Assembly (NCBI GenBank): GCA_020429485.1
Contig: JAGQLK010000014.1
Coordinates: 1-13,543 of the forward strand
From: Candidatus Dojkabacteria bacterium
GTDB taxonomy: Bacteria; Patescibacteriota; Dojkabacteria; B142; OLB20
Direction: 5' to 3'
DNA length: 13,543 nucleotides
Position 1 is the first letter of the stretch; the number at the start of each line of letters is the position of its first letter. The notes beneath the pieces were generated by a model. That model was not told the origin of the DNA and did no database searches. It worked only from the letters and a program-made list of their open reading frames with translations. A program made the position numbers and the translations under genes. This document shows, one piece after another, positions 1 to 7,808 of this stretch.

Positions 1-163
1 ATGCTGGAAAAAATAAAAAGAAAATATATTTACGAATAGTATAGTGATTTTCACCTGCGTGTTTCTTGGTGAAAAAATAATGTCCTTCAGCGAATACTAC
101 CTCTAATAAAGCACCTACACCGAACATAGTTAAAAATAAAAGTAGATTCTTGAATTCTTCCAT
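1..163 (-). CDS. Hypothetical membrane protein, N-terminal part (runs off the left edge)
   Basis: An open frame begins with ATG at 163-161 and stays open for 54 codons to the window edge, so the C-terminus is missing. Translation begins MEEFKNLLLFLTMFGVGALL and continues with EVVFAEGHYFF, a basic/polar stretch (TKKHAGENHYTIRK), then YIFFLFFPA. This gives one hydrophobic segment at about residues 5-24 and the start of a second at about 47-54, the pattern of a small polytopic membrane protein. A possible -10 (TATAAG, complement of 177-182) lies 13 bases upstream of the ATG, so the leader would be very short. The gene diverges from the nucleotidyltransferase gene at 252. I do not recognise the family. 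Support is the open frame, its hydrophobicity pattern and its position in otherwise empty sequence. Confidence 0.5.
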   Translation of the reverse strand, partial: MEEFKNLLLFLTMFGVGALLEVVFAEGHYFFTKKHAGENHYTIRKYIFFLFFPA

Positions 164-198
164 TTAATGAAAATAACTTATACTCAAAGTTACCATGT

Positions 199-226
199 TT
201 GAAAATTTAACTCAATAAGCTATTAT
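199..226 (+). promoter_or_regulatory. Putative sigma-70-type promoter for the nucleotidyltransferase gene
   Basis: TTGAAA (199-204) and TATTAT (221-226) are separated by 16 bp, close to the sigma-70 consensus. Transcription would start near 232-234, about 18 nt before the ATG at 252. No Shine-Dalgarno sequence is seen in that short leader. The sequence is AT-rich, so chance matches are possible. Confidence 0.4.
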
Positions 227-251
227 GAACACATATGTTTAGAAATTTATT

Positions 252-1502
252 ATGAAAGGAATTATCGCAGCTGCCGGCAGAGGAACTAGACTTTATCCAA
301 TTGGTATAACTACTTCCAAGACATTAGTCAAAATTTTGAATAAATCAATCATCGAATGGAGCATCGATGCACTCAAACAAAATGGAATTAATGAAGTAAT
401 AATTATCATTAGTGCCGATGAGTTTGGAGAGCAGGTTAGAAATCATCTAGAGAATGCTAATATCGATGGTGTTAACTTACAATTCGCTACTCAGAAAGAA
501 CAGTTAGGAACTGCTCATGTCTTCCAGATGGCAAAAGAACTAGTGGATGAAGGTGAAGATTTTGTAGCACTTTATGGAGATGATCTGTATGGACCAGATA
601 ATATCAGAGCTTTATTAGAACATGAATTAGCAATTATTGGAAAGAAAGTCACCGATCCTGAAAAATGGGGAATTTTACAACATGATGAACAAGGCAATCT
701 AATTAAACTTGTTGAAAAGCCCAAAGAAATGATTGGTGATCTAGCACATATTGGCTGCATGAAATTGAACGCAAGAATTTTTGATTTCTTTGACCAGTTA
801 GAAATGACAGAAAGAAGAGAATATGAGTTAACAGACTCAATTACTATGCTTGCCAACGAAAGACCAGTTAAAGTCATAGAGGCTGTAGATTACTGGTTAC
901 CAGTAGGGTATCCTTGGCATATATTAGATGCTACAGAAGTTCTAGCACCAAAAGTCGAATCCAAGATAGAAGGCGAAGTCGAACAAAATGTAGTAGTTAA
1001 AGGTAAATTAATTTTACCTGCTTCCAGCAAAATCTTAGCGAATACTTATATTGATGGTAATTTAATTGTTGGCGAAAATACTACAATAGGTCCAAACGTA
1101 ATGATCAGAGGTGACGTAGTTATAGGCAATGATTGTTGGATCAAATTCAATTCCGAAATAAAAAATACTGTAATCGGTGATTCTTGCAAAATACACTCAG
1201 GTTATATTGGCGACAGCATATTTGGAAATCATATAAACTTTCCAACTTCTATCGCAGGTAGCTATTTAGGTAGCTTTCCAGTAGCAAGAGTAGGAAGCGA
1301 CCCTGAAGAAAATACTAACGTAAAAACACTAGTTAAAAATAACTATGTAAATACATCCAGACACAAATTTGGAGCAGTAATAGGAGATAGTGTTCAAATA
1401 GGAATCAATACAGTAATTTTTCCAGGTATTAAAATCTGGCCAGGTGCTGTAACTTCACCAAATGAAGTCGTTAAGAACGATATTGTTAATAAGTGGGTTT
1501 AG
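252..1502 (+). CDS. GlmU-like sugar-1-phosphate nucleotidyltransferase with C-terminal left-handed beta-helix
   Basis: A 416-residue protein of the NTP-transferase family. Expected chemistry is transfer of a nucleotidyl group from NTP to a sugar-1-phosphate in the cytoplasm, plus possible acyl transfer by the beta-helix domain. The N-terminal domain (about 1-230) shows the nucleotide-binding signature AAGRGTRLYP at 7-16, QLGTA at 84-88, the metal-site motif YGDDLY at 108-113, and EKP at 155-157. Residues about 240-412 contain hexapeptide-type repeats such as IGPNVMIRGDVVIGNDCWI, typical of GlmU or archaeal-type bifunctional UDP-GlcNAc pyrophosphorylases. The usual PK of the loop after the signature is SK here (22-23). 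It shares a YPWHxLD motif (220-226) with the second nucleotidyltransferase in this window (228-233), so the two are probably distant paralogs. The glmS gene nearby favours glucosamine-1-P/GlcNAc-1-P as substrate, but glucose-1-P or another sugar cannot be excluded. It converges on the next gene with a 4-bp stop overlap. Confidence 0.85.
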   Translation: MKGIIAAAGRGTRLYPIGITTSKTLVKILNKSIIEWSIDALKQNGINEVIIIISADEFGEQVRNHLENANIDGVNLQFATQKEQLGTAHVFQMAKELVDEGEDFVALYGDDLYGPDNIRALLEHELAIIGKKVTDPEKWGILQHDEQGNLIKLVEKPKEMIGDLAHIGCMKLNARIFDFFDQLEMTERREYELTDSITMLANERPVKVIEAVDYWLPVGYPWHILDATEVLAPKVESKIEGEVEQNVVVKGKLILPASSKILANTYIDGNLIVGENTTIGPNVMIRGDVVIGNDCWIKFNSEIKNTVIGDSCKIHSGYIGDSIFGNHINFPTSIAGSYLGSFPVARVGSDPEENTNVKTLVKNNYVNTSRHKFGAVIGDSVQIGINTVIFPGIKIWPGAVTSPNEVVKNDIVNKWV

Positions 1503-2302
1503 GTATTAAGCTCTATTAAAGGAACAATTGTATCCAGCATATGTTGATTACCAATAACCATTTGTTCTAATTCTTTACCTATGTCTTTCTTCCAGATTTT
1601 TGCCCCAGCTTCTGTAGCCAAAATCATACCTGCTGCAGTATCTAATAATTCACTCTCATGACGATAAGGGTTAACAAATGCACCAAACATTCCTTGTGCT
1701 AACCAAGCAAGAGAAAGTGCACCGCTACCTATCATTCGTACACGATAATATTTTTGAATTAACTGAATAACTGATTGGGAAAGAAAATTTTTATGCTGCT
1801 CCCAATCATATCTGTGTGAGGTAAGATCTAATGCAAGCTGTACTTTTAGTGGGTCGGCTTCTGCAGTGATCGCCAACTTTTTACCATTAAGATAAGCACC
1901 ACCATCTAGATATGCACTATACATCTGATCAGCACTGGGATTATATATTATACCTAGTACAGGTGACCTGTCTTCCTTCCTTACTAATGCAATCGAAATA
2001 CACCACAAAGGGACATTGTTCTTAAACCATTTCGTTCCATCTATAGGATCAACAAACCACATATATTCGGCTTGCTTTGTAAGTTCTGGATTTTCTTCTC
2101 CTTGAAAGCCTGTGTTTGGATAATTCTTCTCAACAAATTCAAATATAGCTCTTTCGAGTTCTTGATCAAAGTTGGTTGAAACATCAGCTCCATGATCATA
2201 CTCTTTAGCAATTACCATCTGATTAACATTGTTATAAACATTTTGACCTAAAGGTCTAATCAGTTTAGTAATGCTCTCAGTTGCACTATTTAGATCTATC
2301 AT
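1499..2302 (-). CDS. Inositol monophosphatase-family sugar/inositol phosphatase
   Basis: A 267-residue protein, the usual length for the IMPase / FBPase / CysQ superfamily of metal-dependent, lithium-sensitive phosphatases. The metal-binding motifs are all visible: GEE at 68-70, DPIDGT inside WFVDPIDGTKWF at 82-93, and the second signature LLDTAAG at 219-225 followed by EAGAKI (usual form WDxAAGxxxxxEAGG; the W is L here). RMIGSGALSLAWLAQG (189-204) matches the conserved GSxAL region. Substrate cannot be fixed from sequence: inositol-1-P, PAP and fructose-1,6-bisphosphate are all hydrolysed by members. The operon context with YvcK and a sugar nucleotidyltransferase makes a sugar-phosphate role, possibly FBPase-like, attractive but inferred. 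The ATG overlaps the stop of the upstream gene (ATGA, 2302-2299), implying translational coupling. Confidence 0.88.
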   Translation of the reverse strand: MIDLNSATESITKLIRPLGQNVYNNVNQMVIAKEYDHGADVSTNFDQELERAIFEFVEKNYPNTGFQGEENPELTKQAEYMWFVDPIDGTKWFKNNVPLWCISIALVRKEDRSPVLGIIYNPSADQMYSAYLDGGAYLNGKKLAITAEADPLKVQLALDLTSHRYDWEQHKNFLSQSVIQLIQKYYRVRMIGSGALSLAWLAQGMFGAFVNPYRHESELLDTAAGMILATEAGAKIWKKDIGKELEQMVIGNQHMLDTIVPLIELNT

Positions 2303-3630
2303 TTTAGTTTGCTTCTAAACTCATCTCTATTTGTTTCAGAAATGTCAAAATTATTATCTTTGACTTCATAATCTTGCTTCAATCTAACAAACTTGTTTTC
2401 CTCTACATCTTTATCTAATAATACTCCTGATCCAATGAAGCAATTGCTTGCGATTTTCACTCCTGGCATCAACATTGCACCTACACCAACTCTTACATTT
2501 GAGCCAATGATATTACCTAGCTTGTTTAGCCCAGAGCTTAGACGTTCTCCTTTGATATTTACTGAGATATCTTGTTCATCAAGTCTTAAATTTGCTGTTA
2601 AAGAATGTGAGCCAAAAGATACATCGTTTTCAATAATTGAATCCCCAATGTAATTTTTATGTGTCCATACATTATCTAGCCAGTAGGAACGAGTTACTTC
2701 GGTGCTATATCCTACAATGCAATCATTGCCGAGCATAGATCCTCTGACTAAAGCGTTATTTCCAATGATGCAGTTTTTGCCGATATAAGCTGGCCCTGAA
2801 ACTACTGCATTATCAAATATCTTTGTACCTGATTCTATAATTACATTTCCTCTGATAACCGCTGTATCACTTATTTTTACATCATCAGCAATAATCTGCC
2901 CATCGATTTGGTCAAGAAAGAAGTTCATGACATCTAATACATGCCAAGGATATTTTATTGTTACCCATTTACCTCTGTAGTCAAGCATTACAAACTCGAT
3001 ATCAGATTGCATCATATTTGTCAGTGCAACCTCATAGACATCATCTGATTCACTCTGTGCTTGAGACATATATTCCCTTAACTGACCAACACTAGCAAAG
3101 TAATCAAATACAATTCTTACATATTTTGAGGGTTCATTCCCTTCACCAGGCTTTTCGTAAACTGCTTTAACAAAGTTATTATCATCTAGAACTAAATATC
3201 CTCCAGGAAAGTATTTCTCAGTCATAAATCCTGTTAGAAGAGATTGTTTTTTCTCACGTAGTCCAGAAAGCATTTCTGCGAATTGCTCAAAAAGTGTATC
3301 TTCGAAATAATCATTCATATTCAAGATAAGCAAATCATCCTCATCAGCAAAATTCTCAAGTCCTGTATTTGCTGCACCAGCCATACCATCACCAACTTGT
3401 TGCTTAACTTCAATATCGCCTTCTATTTCTTTAACAATTTCAGAAATAATTTCGGTATTAGTCTCATTACCAATAATTACTGTTTTATGTGGTTTGAGAA
3501 ACCTAATAAATTTCTCAACTTGTATTTTGGGCACTTCTTTTCCAAGGAATTTATAGAGGTTCTTTTCTTTAAGGGGGGCGAATCTACTGCTGCTTCCACC
3601 AGCTAGTATAATGAGGTTGAGGTTACTCAT
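2299..3630 (-). CDS. Second GlmU-like nucleotidyltransferase with beta-helix acyltransferase-like domain
   Basis: A 443-residue protein. The N-terminal NTP-transferase domain (about 1-245) carries LAGGSSSRFAP at 9-19 with conserved lysines shortly after (KEKNLYKFLGK, 21-31), and NMNDYFED at 104-111 in the place of the metal-binding aspartates. The segment KYPWHVLD (226-233) matches the same motif in the nucleotidyltransferase at 252-1502. From about 250 to 412 the protein is built of hexapeptide repeats (AYIGKNCIIGNNALVRGS, and VGVGAMLMPGVKI), a left-handed beta-helix as in GlmU and related acyltransferases, followed by a charged tail to 443. The signature has extra serines (GGSSSRF), more like sugar-P nucleotidyltransferases of the GlmU/RmlA-like superfamily than canonical GlmU. 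The substrate is unknown. It lies between yvcK (2-nt gap) and the phosphatase (ATGA overlap), so the three are almost certainly one transcript. Confidence 0.82.
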   Translation of the reverse strand: MSNLNLIILAGGSSSRFAPLKEKNLYKFLGKEVPKIQVEKFIRFLKPHKTVIIGNETNTEIISEIVKEIEGDIEVKQQVGDGMAGAANTGLENFADEDDLLILNMNDYFEDTLFEQFAEMLSGLREKKQSLLTGFMTEKYFPGGYLVLDDNNFVKAVYEKPGEGNEPSKYVRIVFDYFASVGQLREYMSQAQSESDDVYEVALTNMMQSDIEFVMLDYRGKWVTIKYPWHVLDVMNFFLDQIDGQIIADDVKISDTAVIRGNVIIESGTKIFDNAVVSGPAYIGKNCIIGNNALVRGSMLGNDCIVGYSTEVTRSYWLDNVWTHKNYIGDSIIENDVSFGSHSLTANLRLDEQDISVNIKGERLSSGLNKLGNIIGSNVRVGVGAMLMPGVKIASNCFIGSGVLLDKDVEENKFVRLKQDYEVKDNNFDISETNRDEFRSKLK

Positions 3631-3632
3631 TT

Positions 3633-4622
3633 TTAGTAAGTGATTAATTTATATAAAAGTCTACCAAGTTTTTGTGCATCATGTCGAACTAGACTCCTAG
3701 CAAGCGAATCACCTTTTACCTTTTTAACACGCTCTTTACTAATAATATCTTCTCTTACAACTTCAGTGTACTTATCGTCATCAATATCATCTTGGATTGG
3801 AGACTCACCTGATTTCTTATACCACTCAATAATATTGGATTCTATCTCTCCATTATTCACTACTACATAGTCAGGTCTTCTACCAGTATACTTTTCAATT
3901 TCATTAACGGTATCACTAGCAGTCATACCACGAGTTTCTCCATTTTCAGTCATCAAGTTAGTTATAAATATGATCTTTGCTTTCGAATCTTTAATTGCTT
4001 GAGCAATTCCATCGACCACCACATTAGCTAACACAGAAGTGTATAAGTCTCCAGGACCAATTGTAATGTATTCAGCCTCTAAGATTGCTTTTATAGCATC
4101 TTCGTTAGCTTTCACATTAGGCTCCAAATATAGATTTTTAATTCTTTCTTTTCTATCAACTTCCGGTACATCAATATACTGTTCACCTTTGACTACGTCA
4201 CCATTCTCATATTCTGCAATCAGTACTGCCTGTTCAAATGTCACTGGATAAAGATTGCCTTTACAATCAAATAGCTTACTTACAAAATTTATCGCTTCTT
4301 TTTCACTACCGGTAATATCAGACATAGCCATCATTATTAGGTTCCCAACTGTATGATCCGTTAGACCTTCTCCTTGATGAAATCTATATGTAAACAATTC
4401 TCTGAATTTACCATTGCCACTTCCAGCCAATGCAATAATTGACTTTCTTACATCATTGAAAGGTAATAAGCCAAATTCATCTCTAATTACTTTTGCAGTT
4501 CCACCATCATCGCTCATTTGAACGACAACACTTAAATCTAAATCATCATATATTTTTAGTCCTGATAATACTGATATAGAACCAGTTCCTCCTCCAATAT
4601 GTGTTACTTTAACTTTATTCAT
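3633..4622 (-). CDS. yvcK: YvcK/CofD-like gluconeogenesis factor (UDP-sugar-binding family)
   Basis: A 329-residue member of the YvcK / CofD-like family. In Bacillus and relatives YvcK binds UDP-GlcNAc and is needed for normal cell-wall synthesis and growth on gluconeogenic carbon. Hallmarks, numbered from the chosen start: HIGGGTGS (8-15) close to the N-terminus; MSDDGGTAK with DEFGLLPFNDVRKSIIAL following; HTVGNLIMMAM; TIGPGDLYTSVLANVVVDGI; FITNLMTENGETRGMTASD; and VVVNNGE. The open frame extends to an ATG at 4673. I prefer 4622 because family members begin only a few residues before the GGGTG loop, and the 17 extra residues (MYLSQAGVCLDFFSINN) look neither like a signal peptide nor like a domain. 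No Shine-Dalgarno decides between them. It is the first gene of the yvcK - nucleotidyltransferase - phosphatase operon and diverges from the Nudix gene. Confidence 0.9.
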   Translation of the reverse strand: MNKVKVTHIGGGTGSISVLSGLKIYDDLDLSVVVQMSDDGGTAKVIRDEFGLLPFNDVRKSIIALAGSGNGKFRELFTYRFHQGEGLTDHTVGNLIMMAMSDITGSEKEAINFVSKLFDCKGNLYPVTFEQAVLIAEYENGDVVKGEQYIDVPEVDRKERIKNLYLEPNVKANEDAIKAILEAEYITIGPGDLYTSVLANVVVDGIAQAIKDSKAKIIFITNLMTENGETRGMTASDTVNEIEKYTGRRPDYVVVNNGEIESNIIEWYKKSGESPIQDDIDDDKYTEVVREDIISKERVKKVKGDSLARSLVRHDAQKLGRLLYKLITY

Positions 4623-4722
4623 ATTATTTATGCTAAAAAAATCCAGACATACACCTGCCTGGGATAAATACATAAGAAAAACGTAAACATATAAATTAGC
4701 TTACAAATTTACAAAATTTTTA

Positions 4723-4731
4723 TGCTATCAT
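4723..4731 (+). promoter_or_regulatory. Extended -10 promoter placed for leaderless transcription of the Nudix gene
   Basis: TGCTATCAT fits the extended -10 pattern TGnTATnAT, with hexamer TATCAT at 4726-4731. The ATG of the Nudix gene begins at 4737, only 5 bases after the hexamer, so initiation about 6-7 bases downstream would put the transcript start on or next to the start codon. TTACAA at 4701-4706 is a poor -35 candidate (19-bp spacing). Confidence 0.5.
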
Positions 4732-4736
4732 AAGTC

Positions 4737-5162
4737 ATGGATACACAAATCAGAGGAGACAAAAATAACCCATATCATCTATCGGTCGGAATAGTTGTTA
4801 GAGAGGGGGATAGCGTATACTTAGTTAAGCATCCTATCGAAGGATATAAACTTCCAAGTGAAACTGTACATCTCTCAGAATCAATAGATGAAGCTATTAA
4901 GAGAGGTGCACAAGAAGAACTAGGTTTTATCGTAGAAACAAATAGATATCTGGGGTGTGTCATTTCCACTTTTACTAGGGAAGATGAAACACCGATAGAG
5001 AAGTGCACTTTATTCTTCGAAAGTGAAGTGATACGTAATGTTGAAAAAGATCTCGAAGCAGATGAAATAGAACAGCAAATTAAGCAATATAGTATTGCTG
5101 ATGCATTAGCTCTTCTTACAGAACATAGACCAAACGAAGCTCCTATTCTTACAAGATTATAG
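4737..5162 (+). CDS. Nudix-fold protein with a degenerate Nudix box
   Basis: A 141-residue protein, single-domain Nudix length. The core reads LPSETVHLSESIDEAIKRGA then QEELGF. Aligned with GX5EX7REUXEEXGU, the box covers residues 42-64: E48, R56, E60, E61, G63 and the hydrophobic F64 are kept, but the first G is E42 and the first Glu of REUXEE is G57. The two metal-ligand glutamates of EE are therefore present while a residue implicated in catalysis in MutT is not. The flanking strands (SVGIVVREGDSVYLVKH; LGCVISTFTREDETPI; CTLFFESEV) fit the fold. Family members hydrolyse nucleoside diphosphates linked to another moiety (NTPs, NDP-sugars, ADP-ribose). With neighbours that make or sense nucleotide sugars an NDP-sugar link is possible, but loss of activity or a ligand-sensing role is also possible. 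It overlaps the convergent guanylate-kinase-like gene by 6 bp. Confidence 0.78.
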   Translation: MDTQIRGDKNNPYHLSVGIVVREGDSVYLVKHPIEGYKLPSETVHLSESIDEAIKRGAQEELGFIVETNRYLGCVISTFTREDETPIEKCTLFFESEVIRNVEKDLEADEIEQQIKQYSIADALALLTEHRPNEAPILTRL

Positions 5163-5996
5163 TCCTAATCTATTTCCAAGCTGATCCAAATCATCATTAA
5201 CAAGAAATCTAACTTGGACACCAGCATCATATGCACTTTTTAAGGTTAAGAATTCCAACACTTGTCTATGTCCCATCGTACTTACTAAATAATCTTGATT
5301 AATACTGGGGCCATCATGAGTTTGCTCAATCTTTTCGGGCTCAGACAAGACTCTTTGTGACAACCTACTATATAAATGTAAAACCATCGGATCCGGAGGC
5401 AATATATAAATTAGTTGAAAGTCAGCGGGATAATTCAACCTATGCATATTTTGAGCAAATTGAACCAAAGTTGCAGGATTTTGTTCTACTACAACTAAAT
5501 CTGATTGTGTTAAACAACTATCTAATTCTTGTACTGTCTGACCATAGTAGCCTCTCCCTGGCTTGAAATCACTAGTTAATAAGTCTGCGGGATTAATGCG
5601 CCTGAAATCCTCATTACTCATAAAGAAATAATCTTCTCCATGAACTTCATTACCTCTCGGGTCTCTAGTTGTTGTATTAATGAATTTAGTCATGCCCATA
5701 CCATGTATCATTGCGTCCATCGTAGTTCCTTTCCCTACAGCACCAGGTCCAGCAATACCAAATACAGTTGGACCAGTAATGCTATTCATCCCGGCAGTAA
5801 TGCTCTCAAGTTCGTAGGGAGAAGGAGTTTGGGCTCTAAGGAATCCAGCCATTTCTACTATTCCATTTGACCAGGCATGAGCCATCTCCACCAGGAAATG
5901 GTGATCCAGATCAGGCCTATATACAGGACTATATGAATATCCATTTTGTTCAGGCGACCATTCATTCTGCCATACAGAACTTAATACTTCACTCAC
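5157..5996 (-). CDS. Guanylate kinase-like P-loop protein with N-terminal extension
   Basis: A 279-residue protein starting with GTG (5996-5994); no in-frame ATG lies just upstream. Residues about 77-279 resemble guanylate kinase: Walker A GPGAVGKGTT (83-92), the GMP-site signature TTTRDPRGNEVHGEDYFF (108-125) with R111, R114, E117 and Y123 in the usual positions, GYYGQ (149-153), and YILPPDP in the place of the FILPP strand. Canonical Gmk is about 200 residues, so the first 75 residues are an extra, uncharacterised segment. The GMP-site segment that normally reads LEIDVQG is VEQNPAT here (170-176), so the conserved aspartate appears to be lost. It could be the cell's divergent GMP kinase or a paralog with another nucleotide or phosphorylation role. 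It lies 33 nt downstream of glmS on the same strand and probably shares its transcript. Confidence 0.72.
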   Translation of the reverse strand: MSEVLSSVWQNEWSPEQNGYSYSPVYRPDLDHHFLVEMAHAWSNGIVEMAGFLRAQTPSPYELESITAGMNSITGPTVFGIAGPGAVGKGTTMDAMIHGMGMTKFINTTTRDPRGNEVHGEDYFFMSNEDFRRINPADLLTSDFKPGRGYYGQTVQELDSCLTQSDLVVVEQNPATLVQFAQNMHRLNYPADFQLIYILPPDPMVLHLYSRLSQRVLSEPEKIEQTHDGPSINQDYLVSTMGHRQVLEFLTLKSAYDAGVQVRFLVNDDLDQLGNRLGL

Positions 5997-6029
5997 AAAT
6001 TATCATTAATAACTATATAGGGCAGAATT

Positions 6030-7808
6030 TTACTTCACAGTGACGCTTTTTGCCAAATTTCTTGGCTTATCTGGATCAAATCCACGCTCTGTAGCTATGT
6101 AATACGCTAATACCTGGCATGGAATTACATTGGCAATCTTCGCTGCACTAATACCAGATACTGTTGGCAGTTCAATAAACTCATCAAATAGTTCGTTATT
6201 CTCTGTTCCTATTCCTATTACATAAGCTCCTCTTGCTTTTACCTCAGCTGTCGCTCCGATCATGTACTCTCTATCTTGATCATCATCTACAAAAGAAATA
6301 ACTGGTGTACCTTTTTCTATAAGTGCAATCACCCCATGTTTGAGTTCTCCAGCAGCAAATCCTTCTGCATGCATATAACTAGCCTCTTTAATATTTAGAG
6401 CACCTAGTAAGGCCACTTGATAGTTTGCTCCTTTCCCAAGTAAAAAAGCATGTTTCTTGGATTTAATTTTCTTTGCGATCTTTTTTATATCTCTAAGAAA
6501 ATCGTCAGATAAGTACTCTTTCAAATAATCTGTTAATCTCATAACACTATCTTTGGCAATATTATGTTGCCCAATTATGCTATTCGCTAATAAATATCCA
6601 AAAGCTACTTGTGCTGTTCCCGACTTCGTGGATAATACACATATCTCGGGACCAGTTCTACTGTAAAATGGATAATCTGAGATACGGCTTGTGGTTGATC
6701 CAATCATATTGACTGTACTTGCAATCTTTATTTTTTTATCAATTAGCTCAATTGCTTCCAAATTATCAGCTGTTTCTCCGCTCTGACTGATAACTACCAG
6801 TAAATCATTATCTTCAATTAGTTGCAGATAACTATTTATCTCATAGGGTCTTAATCCTAGTGCCTTAACTCCTGCAATGCTCCTTAAGAGATACGCAACC
6901 TGGTCAGCAGCATAAAAAGCACCTCCAGAACCAAGTACAAATATATTTTTGGCTTTTTTGGCAGCTTTAACCAAATCATGGAATTCTTCTTCGGTGTAGT
7001 TTACAGAAGAAAAAAGCGTATCTTTCTGCTCTAGAATTTCTTTAAGCATATAGTGATCAAAACCTTCTTTACTTACTTCAACTGCATCATGATCTAGTTT
7101 ATTTTTTTTGAGTTTCAATTTTTTCAACGACTCTAGTTCAAAAAGACTTAAGTCATTATCTTGATAATCGATCATTTGCATATTTTCTACGAAAACTACT
7201 TCATCTGTTTTATCTGCGAAAGAAAGAGCATCTGAAGCAAAGAATACTTCATTCTGGCCAAGGCCAATTACTAGTGGAGATCCATTTCGAACTGCAATAA
7301 TTCTATTATCTGCAGTAAGCAGAATGATCGTATTTCTTCCATTAAGTTTTAAGAATGCATTTCTTACTGCTAAAAACAGTTCTTGTTCAGTTAACAACTC
7401 CTGCTCAATTAGCTTAACAATGACTTCTGTATCGGTCTGGGTTTTAAATTTATAGCCATCTGACTCAAGTTGCTTCTTTAAGTCTTGATAATTTTCTACA
7501 ATTCCATTTTGAGCCAGTACAAAGCTATTATCATTTGAAAAATGTGGATGCGCATTAAGCTCGGTAACACCTCCATGAGTCGCCCAGCGTGTATGCCCAA
7601 TACCTATATGAGACTCTGGCAATTTCTTAATATCTTGTAGATTTCCTATTGCTCCAATTTTTTTAGAAACTAGAATATCTTTTGAATCATCTTTACCGAT
7701 TACCGCCACACCCCACGAATCATATCCTCTATACTCTAAACGTTTTAGCCCTGTTAATATTGTTTCTGCAGCGTCAGCATCACCACAATAGCCAAAAATA
7801 CCACACAT
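6030..7808 (-). CDS. glmS: Glutamine--fructose-6-phosphate aminotransferase (isomerizing)
   Basis: Makes glucosamine-6-phosphate from fructose-6-phosphate and glutamine, the first committed step to UDP-GlcNAc and peptidoglycan. The chosen start gives 592 residues beginning MCGIFGY, which places the nucleophilic Cys at position 2, where class II glutamine amidotransferases need it after Met removal. An ATG 99 bases upstream (7907) would bury this Cys and is rejected. Visible motifs: LEYRGYDSWGVAV, GHTRWATHGG and NAHPH in the glutaminase domain (about 1-230); then two SIS isomerase domains with SQSGETADN, STKSGTAQ, GKGANYQVALLGALNIKEASY and HAEGFAAGELKHG; and the C-terminal signature PRNLAKSVTVK. 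STKSGTAQ replaces the common STKAFTAQ. No Shine-Dalgarno precedes the ATG. The leader carries a glmS ribozyme, implying product feedback. Confidence 0.97.
   Translation of the reverse strand: MCGIFGYCGDADAAETILTGLKRLEYRGYDSWGVAVIGKDDSKDILVSKKIGAIGNLQDIKKLPESHIGIGHTRWATHGGVTELNAHPHFSNDNSFVLAQNGIVENYQDLKKQLESDGYKFKTQTDTEVIVKLIEQELLTEQELFLAVRNAFLKLNGRNTIILLTADNRIIAVRNGSPLVIGLGQNEVFFASDALSFADKTDEVVFVENMQMIDYQDNDLSLFELESLKKLKLKKNKLDHDAVEVSKEGFDHYMLKEILEQKDTLFSSVNYTEEEFHDLVKAAKKAKNIFVLGSGGAFYAADQVAYLLRSIAGVKALGLRPYEINSYLQLIEDNDLLVVISQSGETADNLEAIELIDKKIKIASTVNMIGSTTSRISDYPFYSRTGPEICVLSTKSGTAQVAFGYLLANSIIGQHNIAKDSVMRLTDYLKEYLSDDFLRDIKKIAKKIKSKKHAFLLGKGANYQVALLGALNIKEASYMHAEGFAAGELKHGVIALIEKGTPVISFVDDDQDREYMIGATAEVKARGAYVIGIGTENNELFDEFIELPTVSGISAAKIANVIPCQVLAYYIATERGFDPDKPRNLAKSVTVK

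Noticed and set aside
2299..2301. Alternative genetic code with UGA read as glycine
   Set aside because: TGA terminates the genes ending at 2299 and 11561 at ATGA junctions with well-formed downstream genes, and no in-frame TGA interrupts any conserved protein.
4623..4673. Upstream ATG at 4673 extending YvcK by 17 residues
   Set aside because: The family starts a few residues before the GGGTG loop. The extension has no domain or signal character, though a short-leader transcript from about 4681 cannot be fully excluded.
5357..5566. Plus-strand open frames inside the guanylate-kinase-like and other minus-strand genes
   Set aside because: They lie opposite well-conserved coding sequence, show no recognisable motif, and lack a plausible promoter.
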